From positions 1-34,732 of the forward strand of contig JACQKH010000004.1 in assembly GCA_016204585.1 (NCBI GenBank): a stretch of 34,732 nucleotides of DNA, read 5' to 3'. Numbering within the stretch: the first letter of the stretch is position 1; the number at the start of each line of letters is the position of its first letter. Below the pieces are notes generated by a model. The model was not told the origin of the DNA. It searched no databases and saw only the letters and a program-made list of their open reading frames with translations. Shown here piece after piece: positions 16,938 through 23,453 of the stretch. The stretch is from Candidatus Kerfeldbacteria bacterium (GTDB lineage: Bacteria; Patescibacteriota; Patescibacteriia; SBBC01). The position numbers and the translations under genes are program-made.

Positions 16938-17041
16938 TTGTAGCGCGCCGCGCGAGACCCATGCCCTCGTAGTTTCCCGCCACTTTGATTAAAAGTTTCC
17001 AGGATAGGCGGGATCCCGCCGGATGGCGGGACAACGGATAC

Positions 17042-17059
17042 CCAGCACCAGTTGGTGCC
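17042..17059. repeat. Left inverted repeat flanking tRNA-Arg
   Basis: CCAGCACCAGTTGGTGCC is the exact reverse complement of 17129-17146. It is itself nearly palindromic (GCACCA-GT-TGGTGC). Confidence 0.7.
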
Positions 17060-17060
17060 A

Positions 17061-17135
17061 GCCTCCCTAGTTCAACGGATAGAACGCGAGATTCCGGATC
17101 TCGTGATAGAGGTTCGATTCCTCTGGGGGGCACCA
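17061..17135 (+). tRNA. tRNA-Arg(CCG), CCA encoded
   Basis: All four arms can be drawn. The acceptor is GCCTCCC with GGGGGGC (one G-U pair), the D stem GTTC/GAAC, the anticodon stem CGAGA/TCTCG with loop TTCCGGA, and the T stem AGAGG/CCTCT with loop TTCGATT. The anticodon CCG at 17094-17096 reads CGG (Arg). The body is 17061-17132, with A as discriminator and CCA encoded at 17133-17135. The acceptor 3' end and the CCA form part of the right-hand inverted repeat. Confidence 0.93.
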
Positions 17136-17146
17136 ACTGGTGCTGG
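17129..17146. repeat. Right inverted repeat overlapping the tRNA 3' end
   Basis: GGCACCAACTGGTGCTGG contains the last acceptor bases and CCA of tRNA-Arg and is the exact complement of 17042-17059. Pairing of the two copies would enclose the whole tRNA in an 18-bp stem. Confidence 0.7.
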
Positions 17147-17162
17147 ACGTCCTTAAGATAGA

Positions 17163-17186
17163 CCGTGCACCACGTTGGGTGCACGG
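17163..17186 (+). terminator. Hairpin downstream of tRNA-Arg
   Basis: CCGTGCACC and GGTGCACGG form a 9-bp stem with a 6-base loop. There is no T-run, so termination is uncertain. Confidence 0.4.
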
Positions 17187-17193
17187 CAGGGGT

Positions 17194-17222
17194 TTGACGA
17201 CCGGTCAGTAACTTGATAGAGT
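17194..17222 (+). promoter_or_regulatory. Promoter for the coiled-coil small gene
   Basis: TTGACG (17194-17199) and TAGAGT (17217-17222) are spaced by 17 bases. The start is predicted near 17229. Confidence 0.55.
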
Positions 17223-17258
17223 GCCTTGAGACAATCGGTGGCTCGAAAGGAGTACACC

Positions 17259-17573
17259 GTGTCAAAACCTCTAACAATGAAGGAATTAAAATCATCCATT
17301 GATGGACTCAAAGTAGAAGTCCGAGAGCTTCGGTCTGATTTTCGTCGTCTAGAGGACAAATTCGACGATCTTGAATATAGATTCGACGGTTTTGAAGACA
17401 AGTTCGACAGTCAAAATAATAGGTTTTCAAACCTTCAATCTTCGATTGATCAGTATTTGAAGCGGACTGAAAGTTGACATGACGAACAAGTGATTTTGAG
17501 GGCGCGTCATGATCGCCTTAGCGATTCGTTAGTAAAGAAAGGAATCGTGACGAGAGAGGAAACGCTGCTGTAA
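17259..17573 (+). CDS. Small coiled-coil protein with an internal in-frame TGA
   Basis: The frame encodes 72 residues from GTG 17259 to TGA 17475-17477, then continues without a frame change for 31 more codons to TAA at 17571-17573. The first part has heptad-like repeats (LEDKFDD, LEYRFDG, FEDKFDS) typical of a small coiled coil. The part after the TGA reads HDEQVILRARHDRLSDSL then VKKGIVTREETLL, which looks like genuine coding sequence and a natural C-terminus. A Trp codon (TGG) at the interruption is plausible. The next base is C, giving UGAC, a context known to be leaky. The start is well supported by AAAGGAG six bases upstream and by the promoter at 17194. The function is unknown. Confidence 0.6.
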
Positions 17574-17649
17574 TCGGTTCCGCTGGCCGGATTTTAGGGG
17601 GCGTTCGAATCGCCTTCAAAATACTTCAGGATGAAAAAGTAGAGTTTGT

Positions 17650-17678
17650 TTGACACTTCGCGATGATTAGACTAGGGT
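17650..17678 (+). promoter_or_regulatory. Promoter for the small gene at 17688
   Basis: TTGACA (17650-17655) and TAGGGT (17673-17678) are spaced by 17 bases. The ATG at 17688 is nine bases past the -10 box, so the mRNA should be nearly leaderless. Confidence 0.6.
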
Positions 17679-17687
17679 AGCTATAGT

Positions 17688-17928
17688 ATGTTGACGGACC
17701 AAGATATCAAGAAACTCATTGAAGCCGAGAAAGAAGTCTTTACAACCAAGGGTGATTTTGAACTACTTAGGACAGATTTCAGAACTTTGCAAACTTCCGT
17801 TGATAGTTACGCTAAACTAGCCGATACGTACTATTAAAGAAGTTGTGGTTTTGGTGGGCAAGGTACAGAGGATGGAGAATTGGATTCAGGCTGTTTCAGT
17901 TAAGATTGGAGTTGAGTACAAACCGTAG
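17688..17928 (+). pseudogene. Small helical protein gene with a frameshift
   Basis: The ATG at 17688 opens a 49-codon frame (MLTDQDIKKLIEAEKEVF...) ending in TAA at 17835-17837. A convincing continuation lies in the +1 frame (KEVVVLVGKVQRMENWIQ... to TAG at 17926-17928). Removing one A near 17833 would join them as ADTYFKEVV. The joined product of about 79 residues would be a charged helical protein. The promoter is excellent. The break may be a sequencing error, a real mutation or programmed frameshifting; I see no classic slippery sequence. Confidence 0.5.
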
Positions 17929-17938
17929 GCGACTACGT

Positions 17939-17956
17939 CGCTTCTCTGTAGAAGCG
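17939..17956 (+). terminator. Hairpin after the frameshifted gene
   Basis: CGCTTCT and AGAAGCG form a 7-bp stem with a 4-base loop about ten bases after the stop. The T-rich run that follows starts only about a dozen bases later. Confidence 0.35.
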
Positions 17957-18004
17957 GGAAAAGAAAATTTTTCATAGATTCGCTTCTGTCTCCTGCAGCA
18001 AACA

Positions 18005-18033
18005 TTGACTTTTTTGCTATTGTTTGATAATGT
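18005..18033 (+). promoter_or_regulatory. Promoter for the gene at 18050
   Basis: TTGACT (18005-18010) and TAATGT (18028-18033) are spaced by 17 bases, closely followed by the strong ribosome binding site AGGAGGT (18036-18042). Confidence 0.55.
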
Positions 18034-18049
18034 ATAGGAGGTATTAGTA

Positions 18050-18511
18050 ATTTACTTCGTTGTAGAAGAGTTGGTCGCTTCTCAACTTCATTTCTTAATA
18101 AATAGCTATCAATATATGCGCGGAGAAGGACATTCACGAGAAGGGTTTGAGGCCGCTCAACGGGAAGAGGCAAAGGGCAGACAAAAATTTTCTGAGGAGC
18201 ATGAGAAAACAGTAGAGGCAAAAAGATATCGTGGCGAAAAGGTAACCATGGGAGAGGAGCTCCGAGAAGGCGTCGAGAAGGTAGGAGATGCCCTCGGAGT
18301 CTCAAAAGTCATGCGAGCCAATTTAGGATGGGAACGAGCAGAAAACCGATTAAAACAGTTAATGAATGAAGGTCATGAAGAGGCTTCAGAGTTGAATAAA
18401 GAATATGATCGCTTACGGGGGGAAGTTGCTCGAGCAATGCAGGCGGTAGAAGATTTTGAGCGAGATAAACTCGGCATGAAATCGCAGGAAGAAAATAACG
18501 AAGCTGCATAA
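18050..18511 (+). CDS. Highly charged small protein, apparent ATT start
   Basis: A 153-residue, Glu/Lys/Arg-rich, mostly helical protein of unknown function. The promoter (18005-18033) and AGGAGGT site (18036-18042) point to initiation about seven bases further on, where the in-frame codon is ATT at 18050, giving a natural-looking N-terminus xYFVVEELVASQLHFLINSY. Other in-frame options are TTG 18071 and ATG 18116, both far from the ribosome binding site. ATT starts are rare, so ATG mutated or misread as ATT is possible. It ends ahead of the 10-bp hairpin at 18537-18560. Confidence 0.55.
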   Translation: MYFVVEELVASQLHFLINSYQYMRGEGHSREGFEAAQREEAKGRQKFSEEHEKTVEAKRYRGEKVTMGEELREGVEKVGDALGVSKVMRANLGWERAENRLKQLMNEGHEEASELNKEYDRLRGEVARAMQAVEDFERDKLGMKSQEENNEAA

Positions 18512-18536
18512 TTCAAAACAATTTTCAAATTTTTTC

Positions 18537-18560
18537 AGAAGCCTCCGATTGGAGGCTTCT
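18537..18560 (+). terminator. Strong hairpin after the charged protein gene
   Basis: AGAAGCCTCC and GGAGGCTTCT form a perfect 10-bp stem with loop GATT. A T-run precedes rather than follows it, so its role as a terminator is not certain. Confidence 0.45.
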
Positions 18561-18588
18561 GTGGTATCTGATATTCATGTCGCTAGGT

Positions 18589-18617
18589 TTGACAATACCT
18601 GACGTAAGCATTACCAT
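18589..18617 (+). promoter_or_regulatory. Promoter for the small gene at 18656
   Basis: TTGACA (18589-18594) and TACCAT (18612-18617) are spaced by 17 bases. Confidence 0.5.
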
Positions 18618-18655
18618 TCCGCTACGATAAACCACGGTGGCCCGAAGGGAGTTTT

Positions 18656-18925
18656 ATGACCCAACCTTTAACCAAAGCAGATCTAAAGGCCGCGATTGTA
18701 AAACTGTCAACGAAGGACGACTTGACAGATGCCGTCCACACGCTGACGGCGAGCATGAACAGCCGGTTCACCAAGATCGACCAGACTTTGACCGAGGCGC
18801 ATACCAAGCTCGACGCCATCATGTCGCTCGATGTGATCGCGACCCGCAAACAATTGCTCATCCTCATGCGCGCGCTCAAAGCCAAGGGTATTGACCTCGA
18901 CGAGGCCGAGATTCTGGCGGCGTAG
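18656..18925 (+). CDS. Small helical protein, unknown function
   Basis: An 89-residue protein starting MTQPLTKADLKAAIVKLS, with a heptad-like middle (MNSRFTKIDQTLTEAHTKLDAI) and a helical C-terminus ending DEAEILAA. It resembles the two preceding small proteins in size and coiled-coil character, but its base composition is closer to that of the core genes. AAGGGAG lies four to five bases upstream of the ATG, and a promoter at 18589 serves it. The family was not identified. Confidence 0.65.
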   Translation: MTQPLTKADLKAAIVKLSTKDDLTDAVHTLTASMNSRFTKIDQTLTEAHTKLDAIMSLDVIATRKQLLILMRALKAKGIDLDEAEILAA

Positions 18926-18985
18926 GTTTCGCCAAAGTACGTAGAAAACACAATTCACCAGCCCGAATAGTCGGGAATTTTGAAC

Positions 18986-19014
18986 TTGACCGGCAATTGA
19001 ACAGCGAATACACT
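18986..19014 (+). promoter_or_regulatory. Promoter for guaB
   Basis: TTGACC (18986-18991) and TACACT (19009-19014) are spaced by 17 bases. The leader holds the hairpin CCATGGC/GCCATGG (19022-19041). Confidence 0.5.
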
Positions 19015-19063
19015 ATCACTGCCATGGCATTTAAGCCATGGAGCTTCATGTGTGTTGAGAGCA

Positions 19064-20509
19064 ATGCCAAAAGTCATTAGATTGGGGCTTACCTACAACG
19101 ACGTTCTTCTTGTTCCGAAGAAAACGCCGGTGGCTTCGCGACGGGATATTTTGCTGAAAACAAAGCTGTCGCGACACATCGAACTCAACACCCCGATTGT
19201 CAGCGCGAATCAAGATACGGTAACTGAATCGGCTATGGCCATTGCCATGGCGCGCGAAGGCGGCTTCGGCATCATTCACCGTTTCATGACCATTGATCAG
19301 GAAGCGGAAGAAGTGCGCAAGGTCAAGCGCTGGAGCCACGTGGTCATTGACGATCCGTATACGTTGCCACAATCGTCAACGCTGGGAGAGCTTTTGCGAA
19401 GTCGTGAACAATTCGGGGTAACAAGTTTTTTGATAGTTGATGAGCGCGGAAAACTGACTGGCATTGTAACTGCTCGCGATACGGTGTTTGAGGACAATCC
19501 CGCCACGCCGATCGCCAAAATCATGACGCCGAAGTCGAAGTTGGTGACGGCCGGGCCGACCACGACCAATGATGAAGCAAAACGAATCCTTCACCAGCAC
19601 CGGATTGAGAAACTTCCGTTGATAGACGATGACGGCAGGCCAGTCGGTCTTATCACCATGCAGGATATCCTGAAGCGCGAGAAGTTTCCGGCAGCGGCCA
19701 AGGACAAGAAGGGTCGGCTGCTAGTCGGCGCGGCCATCGGCGTGAAGGACGATTACCTAGAACGCGCTGCCGCACTCCTACACGCCGGCGCCGACGCCCT
19801 GGTTCTCGACATCGCGCACGGGCATTCGGATTTGATGCTCAACGCCATTCGTGAAGTCAGGAAAAAGTTCGGTGACGTTGAGTTGATTGCTGGGAACGTC
19901 GCCACTGCCGCCGGCGCGGCCGATCTTGTCAAGGCGGGCGTTGACGCGGTCAAGGTCGGCGTCGGTCCGGGCGCGGCCTGCACCACACGGATGGTGACTG
20001 GCGCGGGCGTGCCGCAGTTAACTGCGATTATGGACTGCGCGGCCGTGGCAATGAAACACGGCATTCCGATTATAGCTGACGGCGGCATTCAAACTTCGGG
20101 CGACGTCACAAAAGCCCTAGCCGCCGGCGCGTCGAGCGTGATGTGCGGCAACCTGCTCGCGGGTACCGATGAGAGTCCTGGTTCGCTTGTCACCCGCGCC
20201 GGACGAAAAGTCAAGGTATTCCGGGGCATGGCCTCGCGGGCAGCTGCTGAAAGAAGGGCGATCCGCGAGCAGCGGCAAACCGACGATACCACATTCAATG
20301 AAATGGTGCCGGAAGGCGTGGAGTCGGTAGTACCGTACCGCGGCTCGGCGCGCGACATCATTCACCAGCTCGTCGGCGGGCTTCGTTCAGGCATGAGTTA
20401 CTGCGGATCGCGCACCATTGACGAGCTTCACGAAAAAGCCGAGTTTATCCAGATTACGGAAGCCGGCTGGAAAGAGAGTCTGCCGCACGACGCCGAGGTG
20501 ACGTCGTAG
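19064..20509 (+). CDS. guaB: IMP dehydrogenase
   Basis: A 481-residue NAD-dependent enzyme that oxidises IMP to XMP, the committed step to guanine nucleotides. It opens with the family pattern [20 protein letters not shown] and [13 protein letters not shown]. It carries a pair of CBS domains (about 90-205, [18 protein letters not shown] and [18 protein letters not shown]), then returns to the barrel with [20 protein letters not shown], whose Cys near residue 306 is the catalytic nucleophile. [20 protein letters not shown] and the flap [10 protein letters not shown] follow. The ATG at 19064 starts directly at the conserved N-terminus; GTG 19052 is an alternative. The ribosome binding site is weak. 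Confidence 0.96.
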   Translation: MPKVIRLGLTYNDVLLVPKKTPVASRRDILLKTKLSRHIELNTPIVSANQDTVTESAMAIAMAREGGFGIIHRFMTIDQEAEEVRKVKRWSHVVIDDPYTLPQSSTLGELLRSREQFGVTSFLIVDERGKLTGIVTARDTVFEDNPATPIAKIMTPKSKLVTAGPTTTNDEAKRILHQHRIEKLPLIDDDGRPVGLITMQDILKREKFPAAAKDKKGRLLVGAAIGVKDDYLERAAALLHAGADALVLDIAHGHSDLMLNAIREVRKKFGDVELIAGNVATAAGAADLVKAGVDAVKVGVGPGAACTTRMVTGAGVPQLTAIMDCAAVAMKHGIPIIADGGIQTSGDVTKALAAGASSVMCGNLLAGTDESPGSLVTRAGRKVKVFRGMASRAAAERRAIREQRQTDDTTFNEMVPEGVESVVPYRGSARDIIHQLVGGLRSGMSYCGSRTIDELHEKAEFIQITEAGWKESLPHDAEVTS

Positions 20510-20538
20510 ATTTGCATCAAAATGAAAAATCGTTCAGG

Positions 20539-20823
20539 ATGGAGGTGCGAATAATTAAACGGCACTTTATGCCCGAAGAACAAATTGGCCAAGTTATCCA
20601 CTTTTACGACCGTATCGGCGTGGCTGTGGTCAAGCTCACCAACGGCACTTTGAAAGTGGGTGACACCATTCACGTCATCGGCAAAAACGACTTCCAGCAG
20701 CCGGTCAACTCCATGCAGGTCGAGCACCAGAATGTGGAGAAAGCGAAGCGGGGAACCGAGGTGGCGATCAAAATGGATCAGCCGGTGAAAGAGAAGGACA
20801 AGCTGTTCAAGGTGGTGGCCTAG
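20539..20823 (+). CDS. Translation elongation factor-like protein (EF-Tu domain 2 fold)
   Basis: A protein of up to 94 residues whose core (GQVIHFYDRIGVAVVKLTNG, LKVGDTIHVIG, MQVEHQNVEKAKRGTEVAIKM) matches the small beta-barrel of EF-Tu domain 2, found as a stand-alone elongation-factor-like protein in this type of genome. Its function is unknown. The start is unclear: ATG 20539 (used here) has little ribosome binding site, ATG 20569 (MPEEQIGQV) fits the conserved core, and GGAGGTG at 20541-20547 is ideally placed for an in-frame ATT at 20554. It lies 29 bases after guaB, with no promoter visible between them, and ends at an intrinsic terminator. Confidence 0.75.
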   Translation: MEVRIIKRHFMPEEQIGQVIHFYDRIGVAVVKLTNGTLKVGDTIHVIGKNDFQQPVNSMQVEHQNVEKAKRGTEVAIKMDQPVKEKDKLFKVVA

Positions 20824-20873
20824 CATCGAGGCGTAGAGCCGGGTTAGTCGAACAGCTCGTCTAATCTGTTCCG

Positions 20874-20900
20874 ACGCAAGGTCCTTGCATTGCGTTTTTT
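20874..20900 (+). terminator. Intrinsic terminator of the guaB unit
   Basis: ACGCAA and TTGCGT form the stem around a 10-base loop, and the stem runs into a T6 tract. Confidence 0.6.
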
Positions 20901-20920
20901 CAAGCGGCCCTCTAACGGGG

Positions 20921-20949
20921 TTGACAGGTTTAATCGCCTGCGCTATCAT
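20921..20949 (+). promoter_or_regulatory. Consensus promoter for the structured leader
   Basis: TTGACA (20921-20926) and TATCAT (20944-20949) are spaced by 17 bases, one of the best promoters in the window. The start is predicted near 20956. Confidence 0.65.
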
Positions 20950-20955
20950 TTCTGC

Positions 20956-21209
20956 TCCAATAGCACAGCGCACTTCGCGTTGCGTGTGTTAAGCTGTACC
21001 TTCCATGCATTTTCGTGCTGTTTAAGGACAGTGTGAGCAGTGCCACGGCCCTGATTTCTGCTCCGTGCGTTCGGGGTTCTGGCGCTGCTCACACAAGATC
21101 GGTGGGTAGCGCTCCCCGCATACGGAAGGCCTGAGGGCACGGACGTGTCCTTTAGGTGGCATTGATGCCGTTCCGTCGAAGTAGGGAGAAGACGCAAGGA
21201 GTGTGTCTG
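20956..21209 (+). ncRNA. Structured 5' leader, candidate cis-regulatory RNA
   Basis: About 250 nt separate the predicted transcription start from the ATG at 21210, and no gene is visible in them. GTGTGAGCAG (21031-21040) pairs perfectly with 21085-21094 and encloses CACGG/CCGTG (21044-21048 with 21063-21067). A second domain closes with ACGGAA/TTCCGT (21122-21127 with 21171-21176) and holds two hairpins, AGGGCAC/GTGTCCT (21134-21151) and GGCA/TGCC (21158-21169), giving a three-way junction. The ribosome binding site AAGGAG (21196-21201) follows. This is the layout expected of a riboswitch or protein-binding leader. I do not recognise a known class. Confidence 0.5.
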
Positions 21210-21743
21210 ATGAAAACGTATCGCTTGCCGCTCGCCGATGCCCCCATCCAGGTCATCCTCGGTATCAAGACGGGCGTCGACAGCGGCGAGCACGAGGGGA
21301 TTCCCCTCGGGATCTCGGAGCGGCTGACGCCGAACTTCACGGTTCGTCTCGCCTCGGGCGAGATCGCGCCGGTCGCGAACGGCGGTACCATCGAGGACTG
21401 CATTCCGCAGCTCGCGGCGAGCAAGCCCGGCTCGAAGGAGCCGGTGGTCTGGCTCGAACGGACGCCGGAGGACAGGGGCGACGAGAACGCCTCCCTCGTC
21501 CTGGTGGACGGGTACGCGGGGTTCACCATCCTCAAGGGCAAGCCGCGCATCGTGGCTTCCGGCACGGACACGGCGCTCATCGTGTTTCCCGACAACGCGT
21601 CCGTGAACTTCATCGGCCGCAACAGCAAGCAGGTCGTTCTCTTCACGGGGGACAACGCGCGCGAGCCGAAGATCCGGTTCGCGGCCGACTCGGCCACGAG
21701 GCGCCCGGCCGACCTCGCGCCGGCCACCGCCACCCGCCGCTAG
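21210..21743 (+). CDS. Unknown protein behind a structured leader
   Basis: A 177-residue protein starting MKTYRLPLADAPIQVILGIK. It has no signal peptide or membrane helix and reads as beta-rich with Gly/Asp turns; the Ala/Thr/Arg-rich last 20 residues look disordered. I recognise no domain. The start is firm: AAGGAG lies eight bases upstream of the ATG. Codons are strikingly G/C-ending compared with the neighbours, which may mean high expression or a foreign origin. It forms a single-gene unit between the promoter at 20921 and the strong terminator at 21832. An antisense frame and a second plus frame overlap it, but they lack ribosome binding sites and are taken as shadows. Confidence 0.7.
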   Translation: MKTYRLPLADAPIQVILGIKTGVDSGEHEGIPLGISERLTPNFTVRLASGEIAPVANGGTIEDCIPQLAASKPGSKEPVVWLERTPEDRGDENASLVLVDGYAGFTILKGKPRIVASGTDTALIVFPDNASVNFIGRNSKQVVLFTGDNAREPKIRFAADSATRRPADLAPATATRR

Positions 21744-21831
21744 CTTCACCAGCGGCACGAACGCATCACCTGCGCATGGTGACTTCACCTTGAACCGATA
21801 TCATCGCACCACTGTGCGCAGTCCTTAGTAC

Positions 21832-21870
21832 CCCCGTGGTTGTCTGTACGACAGCCGCGGGGATTTTTTT
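21832..21870 (+). terminator. Strong intrinsic terminator
   Basis: A 13-bp stem (with two G-U pairs) beginning CCCCGTGG and ending CCGCGGGG is followed by A and T7. It separates the unknown gene from the membrane protein gene. Confidence 0.85.
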
Positions 21871-21888
21871 CGCGCCTCGTTCATGTGC

Positions 21889-21894
21889 TACAGT
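21889..21894 (+). promoter_or_regulatory. -10 box TGTGCTACAGT, leaderless
   Basis: The extended box TGC-TACAGT ends eight bases before the ATG at 21903. No ribosome binding site is present. Confidence 0.5.
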
Positions 21895-21902
21895 ATTTAC
21901 GT

Positions 21903-22835
21903 ATGGATATGCTCACGCTCGCGTTGACGGTCGCTGGTTTGTTGCTCTTCGAGACTATTAGCAGCATCGACAACGCCGTCATTAATGCCGAGGTGCTGGC
22001 GACCATGGGCGAACGCGCACGGCGGTGGTTCCTGCGCTGGGGGTTCTTGATCGCCGTCTTTGCACTGCGAGGGATTCTGCCGTGGGCCATTGTCTGGCTA
22101 GCCGTTCCGCCACTCGGTTTTCTCGGCTCCTTGACCGCCACCTTCAGCAGTGATCCAAGCGTCGTCGCGGCAGTTGAGCGGTCAGCGCCGGTGTTGTTGA
22201 TTGGGGCCGGCACATTTTTAGTGTTTTTGTTTTTTCATTGGCTGTTTTTGGAACCGAAGAACTTCGGTTTGCGCGGTGAGCGGTTTTTCTTCGCGCAGGG
22301 ACTGTGGTTTTACGCCGTGGTGGCGGTGTTGCTGACGGTTATCGTCTGGTTTGCCCAGCGGCTTGACCCGTTGATGGCCTTTTCTTCCGTTATCGGATCG
22401 ACCGCCTTCTTCATCACCCATGGCTTCAAGCAGAACGCCGAAGCGGCCGAACAGCGGCTGATCGGCGGTGGGCTATCGGACGTGAGTAAAGTCTTCTATC
22501 TTGAAGTCATTGATGCCACCTTCTCCGTTGATGGCGTGCTCGGCGCCTTCGCCTTTACCCTTTCCGTTCCGCTCATTCTTCTCGGGAATGGCCTGGGCGC
22601 GTTTATCGTCCGGAAAGTGACCATCAGCAACATCGACCGCATCAAGCGCTATCCGTACCTCAAGAACGGCGCGATGTACTCGATCCTCGTGCTGGGATTG
22701 ATCATGCTGTTCGATAGCTTCGGCGGCCACATCCCGTCGTGGTTTTCGCCAATCGCGACCTTCATCATCGTCGGCTACTTCTTTTGGAAATCGGTGCGCG
22801 CCCGGACGAACGTTGCGGCGTCATCATCGTCGTGA
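21903..22835 (+). CDS. DUF475/TerC-like integral membrane protein
   Basis: A 310-residue protein with about seven or eight membrane helices. The N-terminal LLLFETISSIDNAVINAEVL and the later VFYLEVIDATFSVDGVLGAFAFT are the paired acidic membrane motifs of the DUF475 and TerC families, where the Asp/Glu residues are thought to take part in metal ion transport. The ATG at 21903 is chosen over an upstream frame that runs through the terminator hairpin. The substrate is unknown; manganese or another divalent ion is the usual suggestion for TerC relatives. The next gene begins ten bases after the stop and is probably co-transcribed. Confidence 0.85.
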   Translation: MDMLTLALTVAGLLLFETISSIDNAVINAEVLATMGERARRWFLRWGFLIAVFALRGILPWAIVWLAVPPLGFLGSLTATFSSDPSVVAAVERSAPVLLIGAGTFLVFLFFHWLFLEPKNFGLRGERFFFAQGLWFYAVVAVLLTVIVWFAQRLDPLMAFSSVIGSTAFFITHGFKQNAEAAEQRLIGGGLSDVSKVFYLEVIDATFSVDGVLGAFAFTLSVPLILLGNGLGAFIVRKVTISNIDRIKRYPYLKNGAMYSILVLGLIMLFDSFGGHIPSWFSPIATFIIVGYFFWKSVRARTNVAASSSS

Positions 22836-22845
22836 GTTCACTGCT

Positions 22846-23247
22846 ATGAAAATCTATTTTGCCGGATCCATTCGCGGTGCGAAAGGGAACCGTCGGATCT
22901 ACCGTGTGCTCATCAGGCATCTGCGGAAGTTCGGTGAGGTGTTGACCGAGCATGTTGCAAGCGGTGAGACCGAAACGTCGGAACGCCGCATCTACGCGCG
23001 AGACTTGCGATGGCTGCAGAGCGTGGACGTAATGGTGGCCGAGGTTTCCACACCGTCGCTGGGCGTCGGCTACGAAATTGCCAAGGCCGAAAGCTGGGGG
23101 AAGAAAATTCTGGTCCTATGCCGCAAAAGCGATGACCGCGGACTGTCGGCGATGGTGGTCGGTAATCCCAGCGTCACCGTGCGCGCGTATGATTCCGTTG
23201 ATGAGGCGCAGAAGCAGATCGATGATTTTCTGCACGGATTTACCTAA
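22846..23247 (+). CDS. Nucleoside 2-deoxyribosyltransferase-like protein
   Basis: A 133-residue Rossmann-type protein of the nucleoside 2-deoxyribosyltransferase/DNPH1 superfamily, whose members cleave or transfer the N-glycosidic bond of deoxynucleotides. The signatures are the N-terminal MKIYFAGSIRG, the middle VDVMVAEVSTPSLGVGYEIAKA with the presumed catalytic Glu, and a C-terminal IDDFL helix. Whether it salvages nucleosides or hydrolyses dNMPs cannot be told. The ATG at 22846 starts right at the first beta strand. Confidence 0.8.
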   Translation: MKIYFAGSIRGAKGNRRIYRVLIRHLRKFGEVLTEHVASGETETSERRIYARDLRWLQSVDVMVAEVSTPSLGVGYEIAKAESWGKKILVLCRKSDDRGLSAMVVGNPSVTVRAYDSVDEAQKQIDDFLHGFT

Positions 23248-23453
23248 AAAATCGAGAGCGTGGAGCACGGATCTAATTTTTAGAATCAGGTAGGGTCAAG
23301 ACTCTTGACCGAGTTATCTGCTTTATGTTTGGATATGTGAACAACCTGTGGGTATGTTATGGGGAAATCGTGTGGGTAACTGAAGTTTGTTTTCTTCATG
23401 AATTCTCGTATTGTTAGTCGTATCTTGAAGATTTTTTCTTCCGAGAACAAAAT

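Noticed and set aside
20946-21788. 280-codon minus-strand frame opposite the unknown gene and its leader.
   Set aside because: It lacks a ribosome binding site and crosses the promoter and leader; its Arg/Val/Gly-rich composition is typical of a shadow of a GC-ending gene.
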